From Leptospira biflexa (GTDB lineage Bacteria > Spirochaetota > Spirochaetia > Treponematales > Rectinemataceae), in assembly GCA_020721875.1 (NCBI GenBank), contig DYLX01000007.1, positions 1 to 64,000 of the forward strand: 64,000 nucleotides of DNA, in the 5' to 3' direction. Positions 28,037 through 38,057 of this stretch are shown in pieces; the first letter of the stretch is position 1, and every line of letters begins with the position of its first letter. Below the pieces are notes generated by a model. It saw only the letters and a program-made list of their open reading frames with translations, was not told the DNA's origin and did no database searches. The translations under genes and the position numbers were made by a program.

Positions 28037-28927
28037 ATGAAGAGATGTGTAGAGGCGGAAAATACCTTAGGGGAAAAAGTTCCCATAAACTCTGTTGCGT
28101 TAAATAAACCGTTCGAGACGAAAAATAGGGCCGCTTTCCCTAATAACTTCGGCGGAAAGTCGAACCGCTTCCACGCGATCGCGCGAATCGAGGCGGCCAT
28201 CGACGATGCGCCGCGCCTGGAAACCGCGATTCGAGAAATTCTCGCGGCTGCGCGTGTGCGCGCACTGCGCTGGAGCGACATCGATGGCGCCAGAGAGCGA
28301 TTCGCGGCGCAAAGGCTCTTCGAGTATGCACTGCGCGAGATGCGAGCCGGGGCGCTGCGTGTCGAAATTGAAGTGCGGGACAGGAGGGGCACGCCACGCG
28401 TGTGGCACGACACGCGGTCTTCGCCGGGGCTGGTGGCGCCCAATGACGGTGAGCGCACGTATCAGCGTGACGCCGGCGAATTTCGCACCATGTCAATTCG
28501 CGATGTGTCGCCCCTCTCGCAGCTTGCAGGTCTTTTCGCCGGGCTCGTATCATTTTCGTACGAGAAGCGCGACGAGTATGCGGCGTGGCTTCGGAGAAGC
28601 GGGCCGCAGTGCGCGCTTTACAGCAACGAGGTCGCTGAGTTTTTGCCTTCGAAGGTATCGACTGAGCGCTTTCAGGTGCTGCGCCATTTTCTCGACCTCT
28701 GTGATGCCAATGGGATCGCGGTGTCGATGGAGGGGGCGCGAGGGCTTACCACACAAGGCGGCTTACTGTTGAATGCCCGCACGCGGTCTGCGAACGAGCC
28801 TATTGATGGCGCCCGTCCGCTGAGCGCCGTCTTTAAGCACATTCGTCAGTCCAATGGTGAGCCTGAACCCAACCGCGGGTCGCCTTCTACGCTCATTCCA
28901 CTTCAAATCTCTTTGAAGGTTGACTGA
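28037..28927 (+). CDS. Hypothetical protein, Arg/Ala-rich
   Basis: 296 residues; not recognised. No signal peptide or membrane segment. The first ~35 residues use AT-richer codons than the rest. Contains a helical Ala/Arg/Glu-rich part (about 50-110) and a C-terminal region with HFLDLCDANGIAVSMEGARG. Begins five bases after the AraC stop, with a weak GAGAGG upstream, and may be cotranscribed. Its 3' end overlaps the promoter of the BMP-protein gene. Confidence 0.6.
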   Translation: MKRCVEAENTLGEKVPINSVALNKPFETKNRAAFPNNFGGKSNRFHAIARIEAAIDDAPRLETAIREILAAARVRALRWSDIDGARERFAAQRLFEYALREMRAGALRVEIEVRDRRGTPRVWHDTRSSPGLVAPNDGERTYQRDAGEFRTMSIRDVSPLSQLAGLFAGLVSFSYEKRDEYAAWLRRSGPQCALYSNEVAEFLPSKVSTERFQVLRHFLDLCDANGIAVSMEGARGLTTQGGLLLNARTRSANEPIDGARPLSAVFKHIRQSNGEPEPNRGSPSTLIPLQISLKVD

Positions 28928-28949
28928 TCTTTGTTCCTGGTCGTATAAT
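28920..28949 (+). promoter_or_regulatory. Promoter of the nucleoside transporter operon
   Basis: TTGACT (28920-28925), 18-base spacer, perfect TATAAT (28944-28949), 27 bases before the ATG at 28977, which has AAGGGGG as ribosome site. Confidence 0.65.
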
Positions 28950-28976
28950 TTTAGCTCGAATTATAAGGGGGTTCCA

Positions 28977-30017
28977 ATGAAAGGCAGAAAATATTTCGTG
29001 GCGGTCGCGGCAGTGATGTTCCTCGCCGCGGTGATGAGCGCGTTTGGCGCGGGTCCGACGGTCAAGACGGACAAGGTCGTGTACTTGATCAATGGCGCGC
29101 TTGGCGACAACGCGTTCTACGATTCGGGCGAAGCGGGCATTAAGAATATCGAGAAGCAATACAAATTGCAGTCCCGTACCATCGAGTGCAATTTCGACGC
29201 GGGTAAATTCCAACCTGCGCTCGACGCGGCAGTTCAGTACGCGGACGTAATCTTTGTCATCTCCTATGGTTTCGAGGATCAGCTTAAGGCAATCGCCGAT
29301 AAATATCCCAACAAGGTTTTCGTGAACATCGACACTGTCGTCGAAAACTCGAAAAGAACGATCACCTCGGTATTCTTTCTCGCCGAGCAGAGTTCCTACC
29401 TCGCCGGTATGACCGCGGCGCTCGCCACGACAACAACTTCGCTCAAGGGCATCAACAAGGACAAAATCATCGGCGTCGTCGGCGGCGATACCGACCCGAT
29501 CGTCAGCGCCTTTGTGTTCGGCTTCCAGAACGGCGCCAAGTCGGTCGATAAAAACATTAAAGTGCTCACCAAATCACTGGGTGGCGCATGGGACGATTCC
29601 GCGAAGGGTAAGCAGGCCGCCCTCCAGCTCTACGACCAGAAGGCTGATGTGGTGTACCAGGTCGCGGCAGCGGCCGGTATCGGTGTGCTCCAGGCCGCGG
29701 CGGAGCGTGGACTCTATGCCATCGGTGTCGACACCAACCAGAACGATCTCGAGCCGGGCCACGTCATCGCCAGCGCGGTGAAGAACGTCGGCGCCACGAT
29801 CGAAGAAGTCTTCAAGACCATCAAAGACGGTACCTATAAGCCGGGTATCACGATCAACGCCGACCTGGCGAGCGGCGGCATTGACCTAGTGTTCGACGCC
29901 AAGCAGCAGGTGCTTCCGAAGAGCCTCATGGACAAGGTTCTTGCGGCGCGCAAGCAAATCATCGATGGCAAGCTCAAGGTTCAGCTCTATAACGGAGAAA
30001 ATGTCTGGCAGCAGTGA
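28977..30017 (+). CDS. BMP-family nucleoside-binding protein
   Basis: 346 residues: signal peptide (~1-24, ending AFGA), then the BMP/PnrA fold: VYLINGALGDNAFYDSGEAGI, FVNIDTVVENSKRTITSVFF, GVVGGDTDPIVSAFVFGFQNG and IGVDTNQNDLEPGHVIASAVK. PnrA of Treponema is a purine nucleoside receptor of this family. The start at 28977 is chosen from the signal peptide and ribosome site. Followed by a two-domain ATPase and two permeases. Confidence 0.92.
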   Translation: MKGRKYFVAVAAVMFLAAVMSAFGAGPTVKTDKVVYLINGALGDNAFYDSGEAGIKNIEKQYKLQSRTIECNFDAGKFQPALDAAVQYADVIFVISYGFEDQLKAIADKYPNKVFVNIDTVVENSKRTITSVFFLAEQSSYLAGMTAALATTTTSLKGINKDKIIGVVGGDTDPIVSAFVFGFQNGAKSVDKNIKVLTKSLGGAWDDSAKGKQAALQLYDQKADVVYQVAAAAGIGVLQAAAERGLYAIGVDTNQNDLEPGHVIASAVKNVGATIEEVFKTIKDGTYKPGITINADLASGGIDLVFDAKQQVLPKSLMDKVLAARKQIIDGKLKVQLYNGENVWQQ

Positions 30018-30088
30018 GGCCGGATCGCGCATGGTTTGTATGTGCGGCCTGCTTGGGGTGCTCAACCTGGGTCGCCGCATGTCTCATT

Positions 30089-30116
30089 AAAGGGGCGCGA
30101 ACCGCGCCCCTTTTTT
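30089..30116 (+). terminator. Rho-independent terminator or attenuator in the operon
   Basis: GGGGCGCG-AAC-CGCGCCCC, extended by A-T pairs and followed by six T. It lies between the binding protein and ATPase genes, so partial read-through would give more binding protein than membrane components. Confidence 0.8.
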
Positions 30117-30131
30117 ACAAAGTGACAACTT

Positions 30132-31661
30132 ATGAATGACTTCATTTCGCTCGAACATATTGTCAAAGTGTATCCGCCCAGCGTGCTCGCGGTGGACAAT
30201 GTCTCCGTCGAGTTCAGGAAAGGCGAAATTCACTCGATCGTAGGAGAGAACGGTGCGGGCAAGAGTACGCTCATGAAGCTTCTCTACGGCCTCATTCCCT
30301 TCGATTCCGGCACCGTGAAGATGAATGACGCGCCGGTGCGCTTCCACAAACCCGGCGACGCGATCGCCCGCGGTATCGGTATGGTCCACCAGGAGATCGA
30401 GCTCATTGCGCAGTACACGGTGTGGGAAAATGTCGTACTCGGGGCCGAGCCGGTACGGGGCCTTGCCGGCACTCTCGACACGAAACGCGCCATCGAGCTT
30501 GTGCGACGGAAGATCGACGAGTTCCAGTTCAACCTCGATCCCCTCGCGCAGGTCGACCGCATCTCCGTCGCCGCCCGCCAGAAAGTCGAGATTCTGAAGC
30601 TCCTCTATCGTAATGTTTCGGTGCTGATCCTCGACGAGCCGACGGCAGTGCTCACTCCCCAGGAGATCCCTCAGCTTTTCACCGAGCTCAAGCGCCTGCG
30701 CGACAAGGGGAATACGATTCTCTTCATATCGCACCGCCTCGACGAGGTGCTCGAGCTGAGCGATCGCATTACGGTGATGCGCAAGGGTAAAAAGATCGCC
30801 ACGGTGGCGGCGTCCGAGACGAACAAGGAAGCGCTCGCCCAGATGATGGTTGGCCGTCAGGTGATTTTCACATCGAAGCGGACGCCGCATGCGCGCGGCG
30901 CCAGCGTATTTGAGGCGAAAAACCTGAGCGTCACGCGGCGCGACGGGCTCAAGAAGCTCGATGAGGTGTGCTTTGAGGTGCACGCGGGGGAAATCGTGGG
31001 TATCGCGGGCGTCGAGGGAAACGGCCAGTTTGAGCTCGTCAATAGCATTATGGGGTTGGCGGAGCCGAGCGCGGGCACGATGATGGTAGGCGGCAAAGAT
31101 ATCGCCAAGTTAAGCATATTGGAGCGACGCACGCTGATCTCGTTTGTACCGCAGGATCGCGGGAAGATGGGGGCGAGCCTGGCCGCGTCGATTTTGGACA
31201 ATGCGATTATGACGCACCACAGGCTCGAGGTGAGGTTTTCGTCATGGCGCGGGCTGGTGCTCAACTACAAGCATGCGCGCGAATTCGCCGACTCGCTCGC
31301 CCAGCGCTTTTCGGTGCAGATGGCTTCGCGCCAAAATCCGTTTCGCTCGCTCTCGGGCGGAAATCAGCAGAAGGTTATTCTCGGACGCGAACTTTTGCTC
31401 TCCACGCCCTTTTTCCTAATGGATCAACCTACACGCGGGCTCGACGTCGGTTCGATCGAGTATGTGCACGGCGAGATTCTCGCGATGCGCGAGGCCGACC
31501 GCGCGGTGCTCGTCATCTCGGCAGACCTCGAGGAGCTCTTTCTCATCGCGGACCGCATTCTCGTGATGCACCGTGGACAGATTGTCGCGGACCTCGCAAC
31601 CGAGCAGACCAGCATCGAAGAGGTGGGGCGCTATATGCTCGAGGGGAGGGTGAGCGCATGA
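30132..31661 (+). CDS. Nucleoside ABC transporter ATPase, two domains (YufO-like)
   Basis: 509 residues, tandem ABC modules: Walker [17 protein letters not shown] (~38) in the first, with a degenerate signature ([16 protein letters not shown]); the second has [16 protein letters not shown] and the intact signature [16 protein letters not shown] with [11 protein letters not shown]. Energises import of nucleosides with the next two permeases. Its stop overlaps the next ATG (ATGA). Confidence 0.93.
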   Translation: MNDFISLEHIVKVYPPSVLAVDNVSVEFRKGEIHSIVGENGAGKSTLMKLLYGLIPFDSGTVKMNDAPVRFHKPGDAIARGIGMVHQEIELIAQYTVWENVVLGAEPVRGLAGTLDTKRAIELVRRKIDEFQFNLDPLAQVDRISVAARQKVEILKLLYRNVSVLILDEPTAVLTPQEIPQLFTELKRLRDKGNTILFISHRLDEVLELSDRITVMRKGKKIATVAASETNKEALAQMMVGRQVIFTSKRTPHARGASVFEAKNLSVTRRDGLKKLDEVCFEVHAGEIVGIAGVEGNGQFELVNSIMGLAEPSAGTMMVGGKDIAKLSILERRTLISFVPQDRGKMGASLAASILDNAIMTHHRLEVRFSSWRGLVLNYKHAREFADSLAQRFSVQMASRQNPFRSLSGGNQQKVILGRELLLSTPFFLMDQPTRGLDVGSIEYVHGEILAMREADRAVLVISADLEELFLIADRILVMHRGQIVADLATEQTSIEEVGRYMLEGRVSA

Positions 31662-32704
31662 CGCGGAAAATCGTAAGCGGGCTCCTCGGTGTTGTGATCG
31701 CGCTCGCGGTGGGCGCGCTCATCATGTTCTTCCAGGGCTACGAGCCTTTTTCAACCTATGCCGCGCTCGCGCAGTTCTCGCTCGGAGGCATCGCGCCGCT
31801 CGCGACAACCCTAAAAAACGCGGTGCCCCTCGTCCTCACCGGATTGTCGGCGGCGATCGCGTTCGCGTCGGGGCCGGTGAACCTCGGCCAGCCCGGCCAG
31901 CTCGTGTTTGGCGCTCTGGCCGCGACCCTCGGCGGCCTCTACATCAACCTTCCACCAGCGCTCGAGATTCCTCTTCTCATGGTGCTCGCCATTCTGGGCG
32001 GCGCACTCTGGTCGGGGTTGGCGGGCTTTTTACGCCAGGCCTTCGACATGAGCGAGTTCATTGTCACCCTCATGCTCAATATGATCGCGGATTTCTTTAC
32101 CGCCTGGGTAATCGCGTATCCCCTTATGGACCACAAGGCCTTTTCACCGATGACATCGCCCATCGCGCAGTCTGGCTGGATGCCCGACTTGGGGTTGCTC
32201 AACTCTTCGGTGCTGGTACTGATCGCCGCCGTCGCGGTGATGTGGTTTGTGTTCCAGCGCTGGCGGGCAGGCTACGAGTGGCGTATCACGGGGCAGAATT
32301 CACTCTTCGCGCGGCTTGGCGGCTGCGATGTGCGCGGAAACTTTATGGCGGTGATGCTGGTCACGGGCGCGCTCGCGGGGCTTGCCGGTGGGCTTGTCGT
32401 AATGGGCGGTCCGCATCGTTTTATCAAGGGGCTCGGCGCCAATTATGCTTGGGATGGCATCATGATCGCGATTATGGCGAACAATGGCCTCATCGAGACG
32501 CTGATCTACGGCTTTTTTGTCGCGGCAATCCAGACCGGCGCTCTCGGCATGGAACTCATTACGAATGTGCCGAGCGAGATCGCGCAGGTACTTCAGGCGG
32601 TGCTTGTGCTTGTCATTGTCGCGACGAGGGAGTACGCGGCGCTCATCTTCGACCGGCTGGCGGCGCGGCGGCAAGCGAGTGCGCGGAAGGGGGGTGCGGC
32701 ATGA
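31658..32704 (+). CDS. Nucleoside ABC transporter permease (YufP-like)
   Basis: 348 residues with about 9 membrane helices, in the BPD_transp_2 family: [22 protein letters not shown] and [19 protein letters not shown] (ATPase-contact loop). Start ATG 31658 overlaps the ATPase stop by four bases; longer readings run through the ATPase gene and are not real. Confidence 0.92.
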   Translation: MTRKIVSGLLGVVIALAVGALIMFFQGYEPFSTYAALAQFSLGGIAPLATTLKNAVPLVLTGLSAAIAFASGPVNLGQPGQLVFGALAATLGGLYINLPPALEIPLLMVLAILGGALWSGLAGFLRQAFDMSEFIVTLMLNMIADFFTAWVIAYPLMDHKAFSPMTSPIAQSGWMPDLGLLNSSVLVLIAAVAVMWFVFQRWRAGYEWRITGQNSLFARLGGCDVRGNFMAVMLVTGALAGLAGGLVVMGGPHRFIKGLGANYAWDGIMIAIMANNGLIETLIYGFFVAAIQTGALGMELITNVPSEIAQVLQAVLVLVIVATREYAALIFDRLAARRQASARKGGAA

Positions 32705-33603
32705 ACATCCTCATCGGTCTCATTACGGGCATGATTTCGGGCGCAACGCCCATTCTCCTCGCGGCGCTCGGCGGCACGCTTACGTTCTACGCAGGGATAT
32801 TCAATATCGCCATGGAAGGCATGATGCTGATGGCCGCCTTCTTCGCGGTGCTCGGCTCTTTCGCGCTGCACTCTTGGGTGCTCGGGCTTCTCTTCGCGGT
32901 CGGCGGTTCGATGATCCTCGCGCTCATCTTCATTTTTTTCTCAGTGGTGCTCGACACTGACGAATTCGTGACGGGCATCGCCCTTAATCTTTTCGCCCTG
33001 GGGAGCACCACCTACCTTTTGCGTCAGATTTTCAAGGTAAAGGGAGTGTTCACCAGCAAAGCGATCGTCTCGGTTCCAAACATTCGCATTCCACTGATCG
33101 ACAAGATTCCCTTTTTAGGACCAATCGTGTCGGGCCGCAACCTCATCGTCTATCTTGCGGTGCTCGCGACGATCCTCTGCTGGTATCTCGTGTTCCGCAC
33201 GCGCTTCGGATTGCGGCTGCGCGCGGCGGGCTACAACTCGAATTCGCTCGATTCGAGCGGCGTGCGCGCGTCGCGCATGCGCATTCTGTCGCTGCTCATC
33301 TGCGCGGTGTTCTGCGGGCTGGCGGGCACCTATCTTTCGCTTGGCTACGTGACGCTCTTCGCGGAGAATATGACGGCGGGGCGCGGATGGATTTCGCTCG
33401 CGGCGATTATTCTCGTCGATGGGCACCCGTACGGCATCGCGCTCATTTCCCTGCTTTTCGGTTTCTTCGATGGGCTGGGGCTCTTCCTGCAGAGCTACGG
33501 TGTGAGCTCTCAGTTCACGTCGATGGTGCCATACATCGCGACACTGGGAGCGCTCTATGTGTATGCGCGCCGCAATCGCGAGCGCGAAAGGAATCGGCTA
33601 TGA
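32701..33603 (+). CDS. Nucleoside ABC transporter permease (YufQ-like)
   Basis: 300 residues, about 8 membrane helices. Family blocks: [20 protein letters not shown] and [20 protein letters not shown], then [17 protein letters not shown]. Starts at ATG 32701, overlapping the previous stop by four bases. Forms the heterodimeric channel with the preceding permease. Confidence 0.93.
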   Translation: MNILIGLITGMISGATPILLAALGGTLTFYAGIFNIAMEGMMLMAAFFAVLGSFALHSWVLGLLFAVGGSMILALIFIFFSVVLDTDEFVTGIALNLFALGSTTYLLRQIFKVKGVFTSKAIVSVPNIRIPLIDKIPFLGPIVSGRNLIVYLAVLATILCWYLVFRTRFGLRLRAAGYNSNSLDSSGVRASRMRILSLLICAVFCGLAGTYLSLGYVTLFAENMTAGRGWISLAAIILVDGHPYGIALISLLFGFFDGLGLFLQSYGVSSQFTSMVPYIATLGALYVYARRNRERERNRL

Positions 33604-35168
33604 GCATGAAAGAATTTGCAAAGGGCGGCGGTGCGGAGCATGAGGGCCGCGGCGCGTCTAACGGCAGTCTGGCGCCCACCAGCGGCGCGCCGCCAGCTTT
33701 TGGCGCAGCACCGGATAGCGACGCGGCACCAGGCAGCGGCGCGCCGCGCGCATGGCAGCTCGACCGACAGCTCAGGCTCTCCGCCGTGCCCCTCGACCGG
33801 CGCACTCACGACTCAAACTGGTATACGAGCGAGACCGCCTTCCCGACAGGCGACGACCTCATCGCACTTTTCTGGTTTTCCTCTGTGCCTGGTTCGGGTG
33901 CGCCAGAAATTCCCTACCTCGAGATGGTCCAGGCTATGGGAAACAAGGGCTACGACGTCACCAAGGCTGAGATTCTTTTGTGCCGCGGCATGGAGCTCGC
34001 TGATGCGCTCGACCTGCGGCACACTCGAAAAATCACTCCGGAACTACGCGCTCTCACCTCGGAATTGCTGCACGAGATCCACAACGCACCTCGCGATCCG
34101 GAACACTCGTATTGGAACTACGACCACCCTCTCAGCTGGGAAGCGGTCTGCGACGCGATGCCCGCATCGAGAGAGAGCCCTGCGCTCTTCTCTGGCACTG
34201 CCCTTTCCACCGCCCGACCAGCGCTTCCCGCCGACCTCGGCGCGCGCATTCACGCCGGCTGGCTTGGCCAGCTTGCGGGCGGAGCCTTCGGCACCGCAAT
34301 CGAGGGCTACCACGGCGTTCAGCTTGAAAATATATACGGCCGCATCGACGCATATATCACCCAGCCCGAAACTGTGAACGACGATGTCGTGTACGAACTG
34401 GCCTTTCTCGACGCCTTCGAGCGAGCGGGTCGCGCTGTAACCTCACGCGACATCGGACGCGAGTGGGTCAAACAGATCCCCTTCGGCTGGTCCGCCGAGT
34501 GGATCGCCCTCCATAACATGACGGATGGAATTCTCCCCCCGCTCTCAGGTTCCTGGCACAATCCATACTCGAACTGGATCGGCGCGCAGATGCGCGGCAT
34601 GGTCTGTGGCCTCGTCGCACCAGACTGGCCCATGGAGGCCGCGCGCCTTGCCCACATCGATGGCCTCGTTTCACACGCAGAAAACGGGGTCTATGGTGAA
34701 ATGTTCGCCGCTGTGCTAACCTCACTCGCCTTTGATAGCGATGAGCCCCGCCAACTTCTCAAACAAGCTGCGCGCTTCATTCCAGGCAAAAGCGAGTACG
34801 CCGCCGTGCTCTCGACCTGCTTCGAGGTCTGTGCGCGCAGCGATTCCGCCGAGGCGGCCTGGCGCATTCTCGACAAGCGCTTCGAGCGCTATAACTGGAT
34901 CCACGCGTATCCGAACATCGCGGCGGTCGTTGTCGCGCTCTGGTTCGGCGGCGGTGACATGACCGAGTCGTTCAGGATTCTCGCTCACGCTGGTCTCGAT
35001 GTCGATTGCAACGCGGGTCTCGTCGGAACAGTGCTGGGCATCATTGGTGGCGTTCCTGAGAAATGGCGCGACCCCATCGGCGATACCCTCGAAACCTATC
35101 TCCAGGGCAAGGAACGGCTCAGCATTATCCAGCTTGCGTCGCGCACCGCGCAACTCGCGATGTATTGA
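33600..35168 (+). CDS. ADP-ribosylglycohydrolase-family protein
   Basis: 522 residues starting at ATG 33600, which overlaps the permease stop (ATGA). Residues ~3-50 are a low-complexity Gly/Ala/Pro/Ser linker. The C-terminal ~310 residues are an ARH/DraG fold: [35 protein letters not shown] (metal site) and [18 protein letters not shown] (the DxD metal motif, with Cys where Thr is usual). As the last gene in a nucleoside-import operon, it probably hydrolyses an N-glycosidic bond of imported nucleoside or ADP-ribose-like molecules rather than acting on proteins. Confidence 0.82.
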   Translation: MSMKEFAKGGGAEHEGRGASNGSLAPTSGAPPAFGAAPDSDAAPGSGAPRAWQLDRQLRLSAVPLDRRTHDSNWYTSETAFPTGDDLIALFWFSSVPGSGAPEIPYLEMVQAMGNKGYDVTKAEILLCRGMELADALDLRHTRKITPELRALTSELLHEIHNAPRDPEHSYWNYDHPLSWEAVCDAMPASRESPALFSGTALSTARPALPADLGARIHAGWLGQLAGGAFGTAIEGYHGVQLENIYGRIDAYITQPETVNDDVVYELAFLDAFERAGRAVTSRDIGREWVKQIPFGWSAEWIALHNMTDGILPPLSGSWHNPYSNWIGAQMRGMVCGLVAPDWPMEAARLAHIDGLVSHAENGVYGEMFAAVLTSLAFDSDEPRQLLKQAARFIPGKSEYAAVLSTCFEVCARSDSAEAAWRILDKRFERYNWIHAYPNIAAVVVALWFGGGDMTESFRILAHAGLDVDCNAGLVGTVLGIIGGVPEKWRDPIGDTLETYLQGKERLSIIQLASRTAQLAMY

Positions 35169-35191
35169 GAGCTTATATTTATGCCAGATTC

Positions 35192-35220
35192 TTGACACTA
35201 TATGCAAATCGCCATATCCT
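35192..35220 (+). promoter_or_regulatory. Promoter of the amino acid transporter operon
   Basis: TTGACA (35192-35197), 17-base spacer, TATCCT (35215-35220). The ATG is at 35271, preceded by AAGGAG. Confidence 0.6.
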
Positions 35221-35270
35221 CGACATATTACAATTTGCGATAACGCAGATTGATATAAAGGAGCAAGGCT

Positions 35271-36032
35271 ATGAAAAAATTCTGGTCAGTTCTCGGTACG
35301 GCCATGTTGATCGCCCTCGTCGCATTAACCGCCGCGAGTCTTTTCTCGTGCGCTAAAAAGCCAGCAAAAATCACTGTCGCCACCGATGCCACATGGCCCC
35401 CCATGGAGTTTGTGGACGAAAACAAGAACATCGTCGGCTTCGACATCGATCTTGTGAATGAGATCGCCAAGGCCGAAGGTTTCCAGGTCGAAATTAAAAA
35501 CACCGCGTGGGATGGTATCTTCGCCGGTCTCGCCGCGGGTAACTACCAGGTCATCGCTTCTTCCGTCACCATCACGGACGAACGCAAAGCGACCATGGAT
35601 TTCTCTGACCCCTATGTCAACGCAGGCCAGGTCCTCGTAGTGCGCAAGGATAGCAGCGGCATTTCCTCACTCGCGGATCTGAAAGGTAAGAAGGTTGGCG
35701 CTCAGATTGGTACCACCGGCGCCATCGAGATTGGTAAGGTGCAGGGCGTCGAGCTCAAAACCTACGATGAAGTTGGGCTCGCCTTTGAAGACCTCGTGAA
35801 TGGTAACATTCAGGGCGTCGTCGCGGATTCGCCGATTGCCGCGAACTTTGCGCTCCAAAACGCCGCCTATAAAGATAAGCTCATGATCGTCGGCAAGCCC
35901 TTCACCGATGAGTGGCTGGGCTTCGCCTTCAAAAAGGGCGATACCAAAACACTGAAACTCTTTAACGACGGGCTCGCCAAGGTCAAAGCCAGCGGCAAAC
36001 TCGACGAACTCCAGAAGAAGTGGCTCCAATAG
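35271..36032 (+). CDS. Polar amino acid ABC transporter binding lipoprotein
   Basis: 253 residues; lipoprotein signal with lipobox ASLFSC at residues ~22-27, then a family 3 solute-binding protein: ITVATDATWPPMEFVDENKN, GFDIDLVNEIAKAEGF and the ligand loop GNYQVIASSVTITDERK. It captures a polar amino acid at the outer face of the inner membrane. First of three genes. Confidence 0.92.
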   Translation: MKKFWSVLGTAMLIALVALTAASLFSCAKKPAKITVATDATWPPMEFVDENKNIVGFDIDLVNEIAKAEGFQVEIKNTAWDGIFAGLAAGNYQVIASSVTITDERKATMDFSDPYVNAGQVLVVRKDSSGISSLADLKGKKVGAQIGTTGAIEIGKVQGVELKTYDEVGLAFEDLVNGNIQGVVADSPIAANFALQNAAYKDKLMIVGKPFTDEWLGFAFKKGDTKTLKLFNDGLAKVKASGKLDELQKKWLQ

Positions 36033-36050
36033 GATGGTCCAACAATAAAA

Positions 36051-36872
36051 ATGAAAGGATCTCCGCTTACGGATCGCACTACCAAGACTTCAGAAAAAAC
36101 GACTATCAACGTCACGGACGGCACCCTCATCCCTTTAAAGGATGAGGGGAGCCTCCTCACTTCGTGGAATATTTCATTTTTTGGAGCGATTTTTCTTCTT
36201 GTTCTTCTTCCAATATTGAGCCCCGACCCATATCTCCGCATACTCTCTTTTGTGCCGGATGGACTAATCGCGACATTCTCTGTCACCTTGGTCTCGATCT
36301 TCTTCGCGCTGTTAATCGGGCTCTTCGCGGGCCTTGGAAGAATTTCGCAGAAGCTGTTCATCAACCGCATCGCGACGGTATATGTCGAGGTGATTCGCGG
36401 CATTCCGCTGCTTGTGCAGCTTTTCTATATCTACTATGCGCTGGGGCCGCTCCTCAAGCTCAAAGGGCCCGCCGCCGCGATTCTGGCCATGTCAATCTGC
36501 TATGGAGCCTACATGGCCGAAATTTTCCGCGCAGGAATGCAGGCCATTCCCCGAGGCCAAATGGAAGCCGCACTGGCGCTCGGCATGTCGCGCTCGATGG
36601 CAATGCGTAGAATCATCATTCCCCAGACGATCAGAATAATTCTTCCGCCAATCGGCAATGAATTCATTGCCCTCCTCAAGGATTCGTCACTCGTGTCGAT
36701 TTTAGCGGTTTCCGACCTGCTCCGACGGGGGAGAGAGTACGCGTCGACTTCATTCAGATATTTCGAGAGCTACACCGTCATCGCGCTTATTTACCTTGTA
36801 ATGACGCTCTTTTTCTCACGACTCGTCGCTCTGATGGAAGAAAGGTTGAGGCACCGTGGAAAAGTACATTGA
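36051..36872 (+). CDS. Polar amino acid ABC transporter permease
   Basis: 273 residues. After a ~40-residue polar N-terminal extension come about five membrane helices and the HisM/GlnP-type pattern [15 protein letters not shown] and [21 protein letters not shown] (EAA loop). Overlaps the ATPase gene by 17 bases. Confidence 0.92.
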   Translation: MKGSPLTDRTTKTSEKTTINVTDGTLIPLKDEGSLLTSWNISFFGAIFLLVLLPILSPDPYLRILSFVPDGLIATFSVTLVSIFFALLIGLFAGLGRISQKLFINRIATVYVEVIRGIPLLVQLFYIYYALGPLLKLKGPAAAILAMSICYGAYMAEIFRAGMQAIPRGQMEAALALGMSRSMAMRRIIIPQTIRIILPPIGNEFIALLKDSSLVSILAVSDLLRRGREYASTSFRYFESYTVIALIYLVMTLFFSRLVALMEERLRHRGKVH

Positions 36873-37587
36873 AATCGTCGAGGCTGTAAAAACGTTTGGC
36901 AGCGTCCAGGCGCTGCGCGGCGTAAGTCTCACCGTCAAAAAAGGGGAAGTCGTGCTGGTCATTGGGCCATCAGGCTCAGGTAAAAGCACGCTTTTGAGAT
37001 CAGTTAACCGTCTTGAGCGCCTAGATTCCGGCGAAATCTTCATCGATGGCGAGAGCGTCACCGACCCCAACTCGGATATTCGCCATATCCGCGAAGAGGT
37101 CGGCATGGTGTTTCAGAGCTTCAATCTCTTTCCGCACCTGTCCGTGCTCGACAATATCACCCTTGCGCCTATTTCTGTGCTAAAAAAGCATAAAGACGAA
37201 GCGATCGAGATCGCCAAAGCGCTACTCGCGAAGGTCGGCCTCTCCGACAAAGAAAAGGCTTGGCCCGAACAGCTCTCCGGTGGTCAGCAGCAGCGCGTCG
37301 CCATCGCGCGCGCCCTCGCGATGAATCCCAAGGTCATGCTCTTCGACGAACCGACGAGTGCCCTCGATCCTGAAATGATCAAGGAAGTCCTCGACGTTAT
37401 GACAGAGCTCGCACGCGAAGGCATGACCATGCTCGTGGTTTCGCACGAGATGGGCTTTGCCCGCGCGGCCGCCCACCGCATTATCTTTATGGACGCCGGC
37501 CAGATCATCGAAGAGGCACCGCCCGAAACCTTCTTCACCTCGCCGCGCGAAGAGCGTACGCGCAAATTCCTCGAACACATACTCTGA
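36856..37587 (+). CDS. Polar amino acid ABC transporter ATPase (GlnQ-like)
   Basis: 243 residues: Walker [19 protein letters not shown] (~34), Q-loop [11 protein letters not shown], signature [16 protein letters not shown] (~138), Walker [15 protein letters not shown] and the switch His in [11 protein letters not shown]. Standard length for GlnQ/HisP. Completes the transporter. Confidence 0.95.
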   Translation: MEKYIEIVEAVKTFGSVQALRGVSLTVKKGEVVLVIGPSGSGKSTLLRSVNRLERLDSGEIFIDGESVTDPNSDIRHIREEVGMVFQSFNLFPHLSVLDNITLAPISVLKKHKDEAIEIAKALLAKVGLSDKEKAWPEQLSGGQQQRVAIARALAMNPKVMLFDEPTSALDPEMIKEVLDVMTELAREGMTMLVVSHEMGFARAAAHRIIFMDAGQIIEEAPPETFFTSPREERTRKFLEHIL

Positions 37588-37631
37588 ACACATTCTCTGA
37601 GCCTGGTCAGAATAAAGCGCCGCTTAATGAA

Positions 37632-37670
37632 TTGACTCATTGTTGCAATGTTGATATAATATTCAACAAT
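37632..37670 (+). promoter_or_regulatory. Strong promoter with inverted repeat around the -10 box
   Basis: TTGACT (37632-37637), 17-base spacer, perfect TATAAT (37655-37660). TGTTGA (37649-37654) and TCAACA (37663-37668) are perfect inverted arms directly flanking the -10 box, and a wider pair ATTGTTG / CAACAAT (37639-37645, 37664-37670) surrounds it. A repressor on these arms would shut the promoter. The next gene starts at 37682. Confidence 0.65.
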
Positions 37671-37681
37671 TGGAGAAAGAA

Positions 37682-38047
37682 ATGGCAAAGAGTAAAAATT
37701 GGCACGGCGTGCCGCGTTCCGAGGTTTCCTGGTATCCCATTATTGACTACTCCAAGTGAACCAATTGCGGCTTATGCCTTCTGAGCTGCGGCTCGGGAGT
37801 GTTCGCGTTTGTCACGAAAGATGGCACATACCGAGTGCATAGCCCACAGTCATGTGCAATTGGATGTACAACATGCCAAAGAGTCTGCCCCGAAGATGCG
37901 ATATCATTCCCCGCTAATGCGAAATCTGTGGTAAAAAACCTTATCATCAAGTACAAAATCTTTCCTGAAGTAAAAAAGGAGCTTCAGGAAAGGCTTTCAA
38001 AATTTCCTGATCATATTGTCGATGCATCGTCCACTGTTGAAAAATGA
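37682..38047 (+). CDS. Candidate selenocysteine-containing ferredoxin-like protein
   Basis: Reading from ATG 37682 (ribosome site GGAG in TTGGAGAAAGAA) gives 121 residues if the in-frame TGA at 37757-37759 is decoded, as selenocysteine 26. The result aligns directly with the next gene: WHG..RS...WYP..D..K-U-T.CGLC here versus the same with Cys at the U position. Sec26, Cys29, Cys32 and Cys36 then make the first cluster motif; Cys58, 62, 65 and 69 (CxxxCxxCxxxCP) the second. No stop follows for 95 codons. A SECIS-like hairpin follows the TGA. Function would be electron transfer; partner unknown. Alternatives are a nonsense mutation or sequencing error, which the intact remainder and hairpin make less likely. 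Confidence 0.8.
37778..37799 (+). promoter_or_regulatory. Candidate bacterial SECIS element
   Basis: CTTCTGAGC - TGCG - GCTCGGGAG forms nine continuous pairs (seven Watson-Crick, two G-U) with a four-base loop. The stem starts 18 bases and the loop 27 bases after the TGA, and a G is second in the loop. Distance, loop size and the G early in the loop agree with known bacterial SECIS elements, which lie just downstream of the UGA within the coding sequence. No equal hairpin is apparent at the same place in the Cys paralogue. Confidence 0.7.
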
Positions 38048-38057
38048 AGGCAGAATA

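Noticed and set aside
37757..37759. The TGA read as an ordinary nonsense mutation making a pseudogene
   Set aside because: Everything after it is intact and matches the neighbour, the TGA replaces a cysteine exactly, and a hairpin follows. Not excluded, but less likely.
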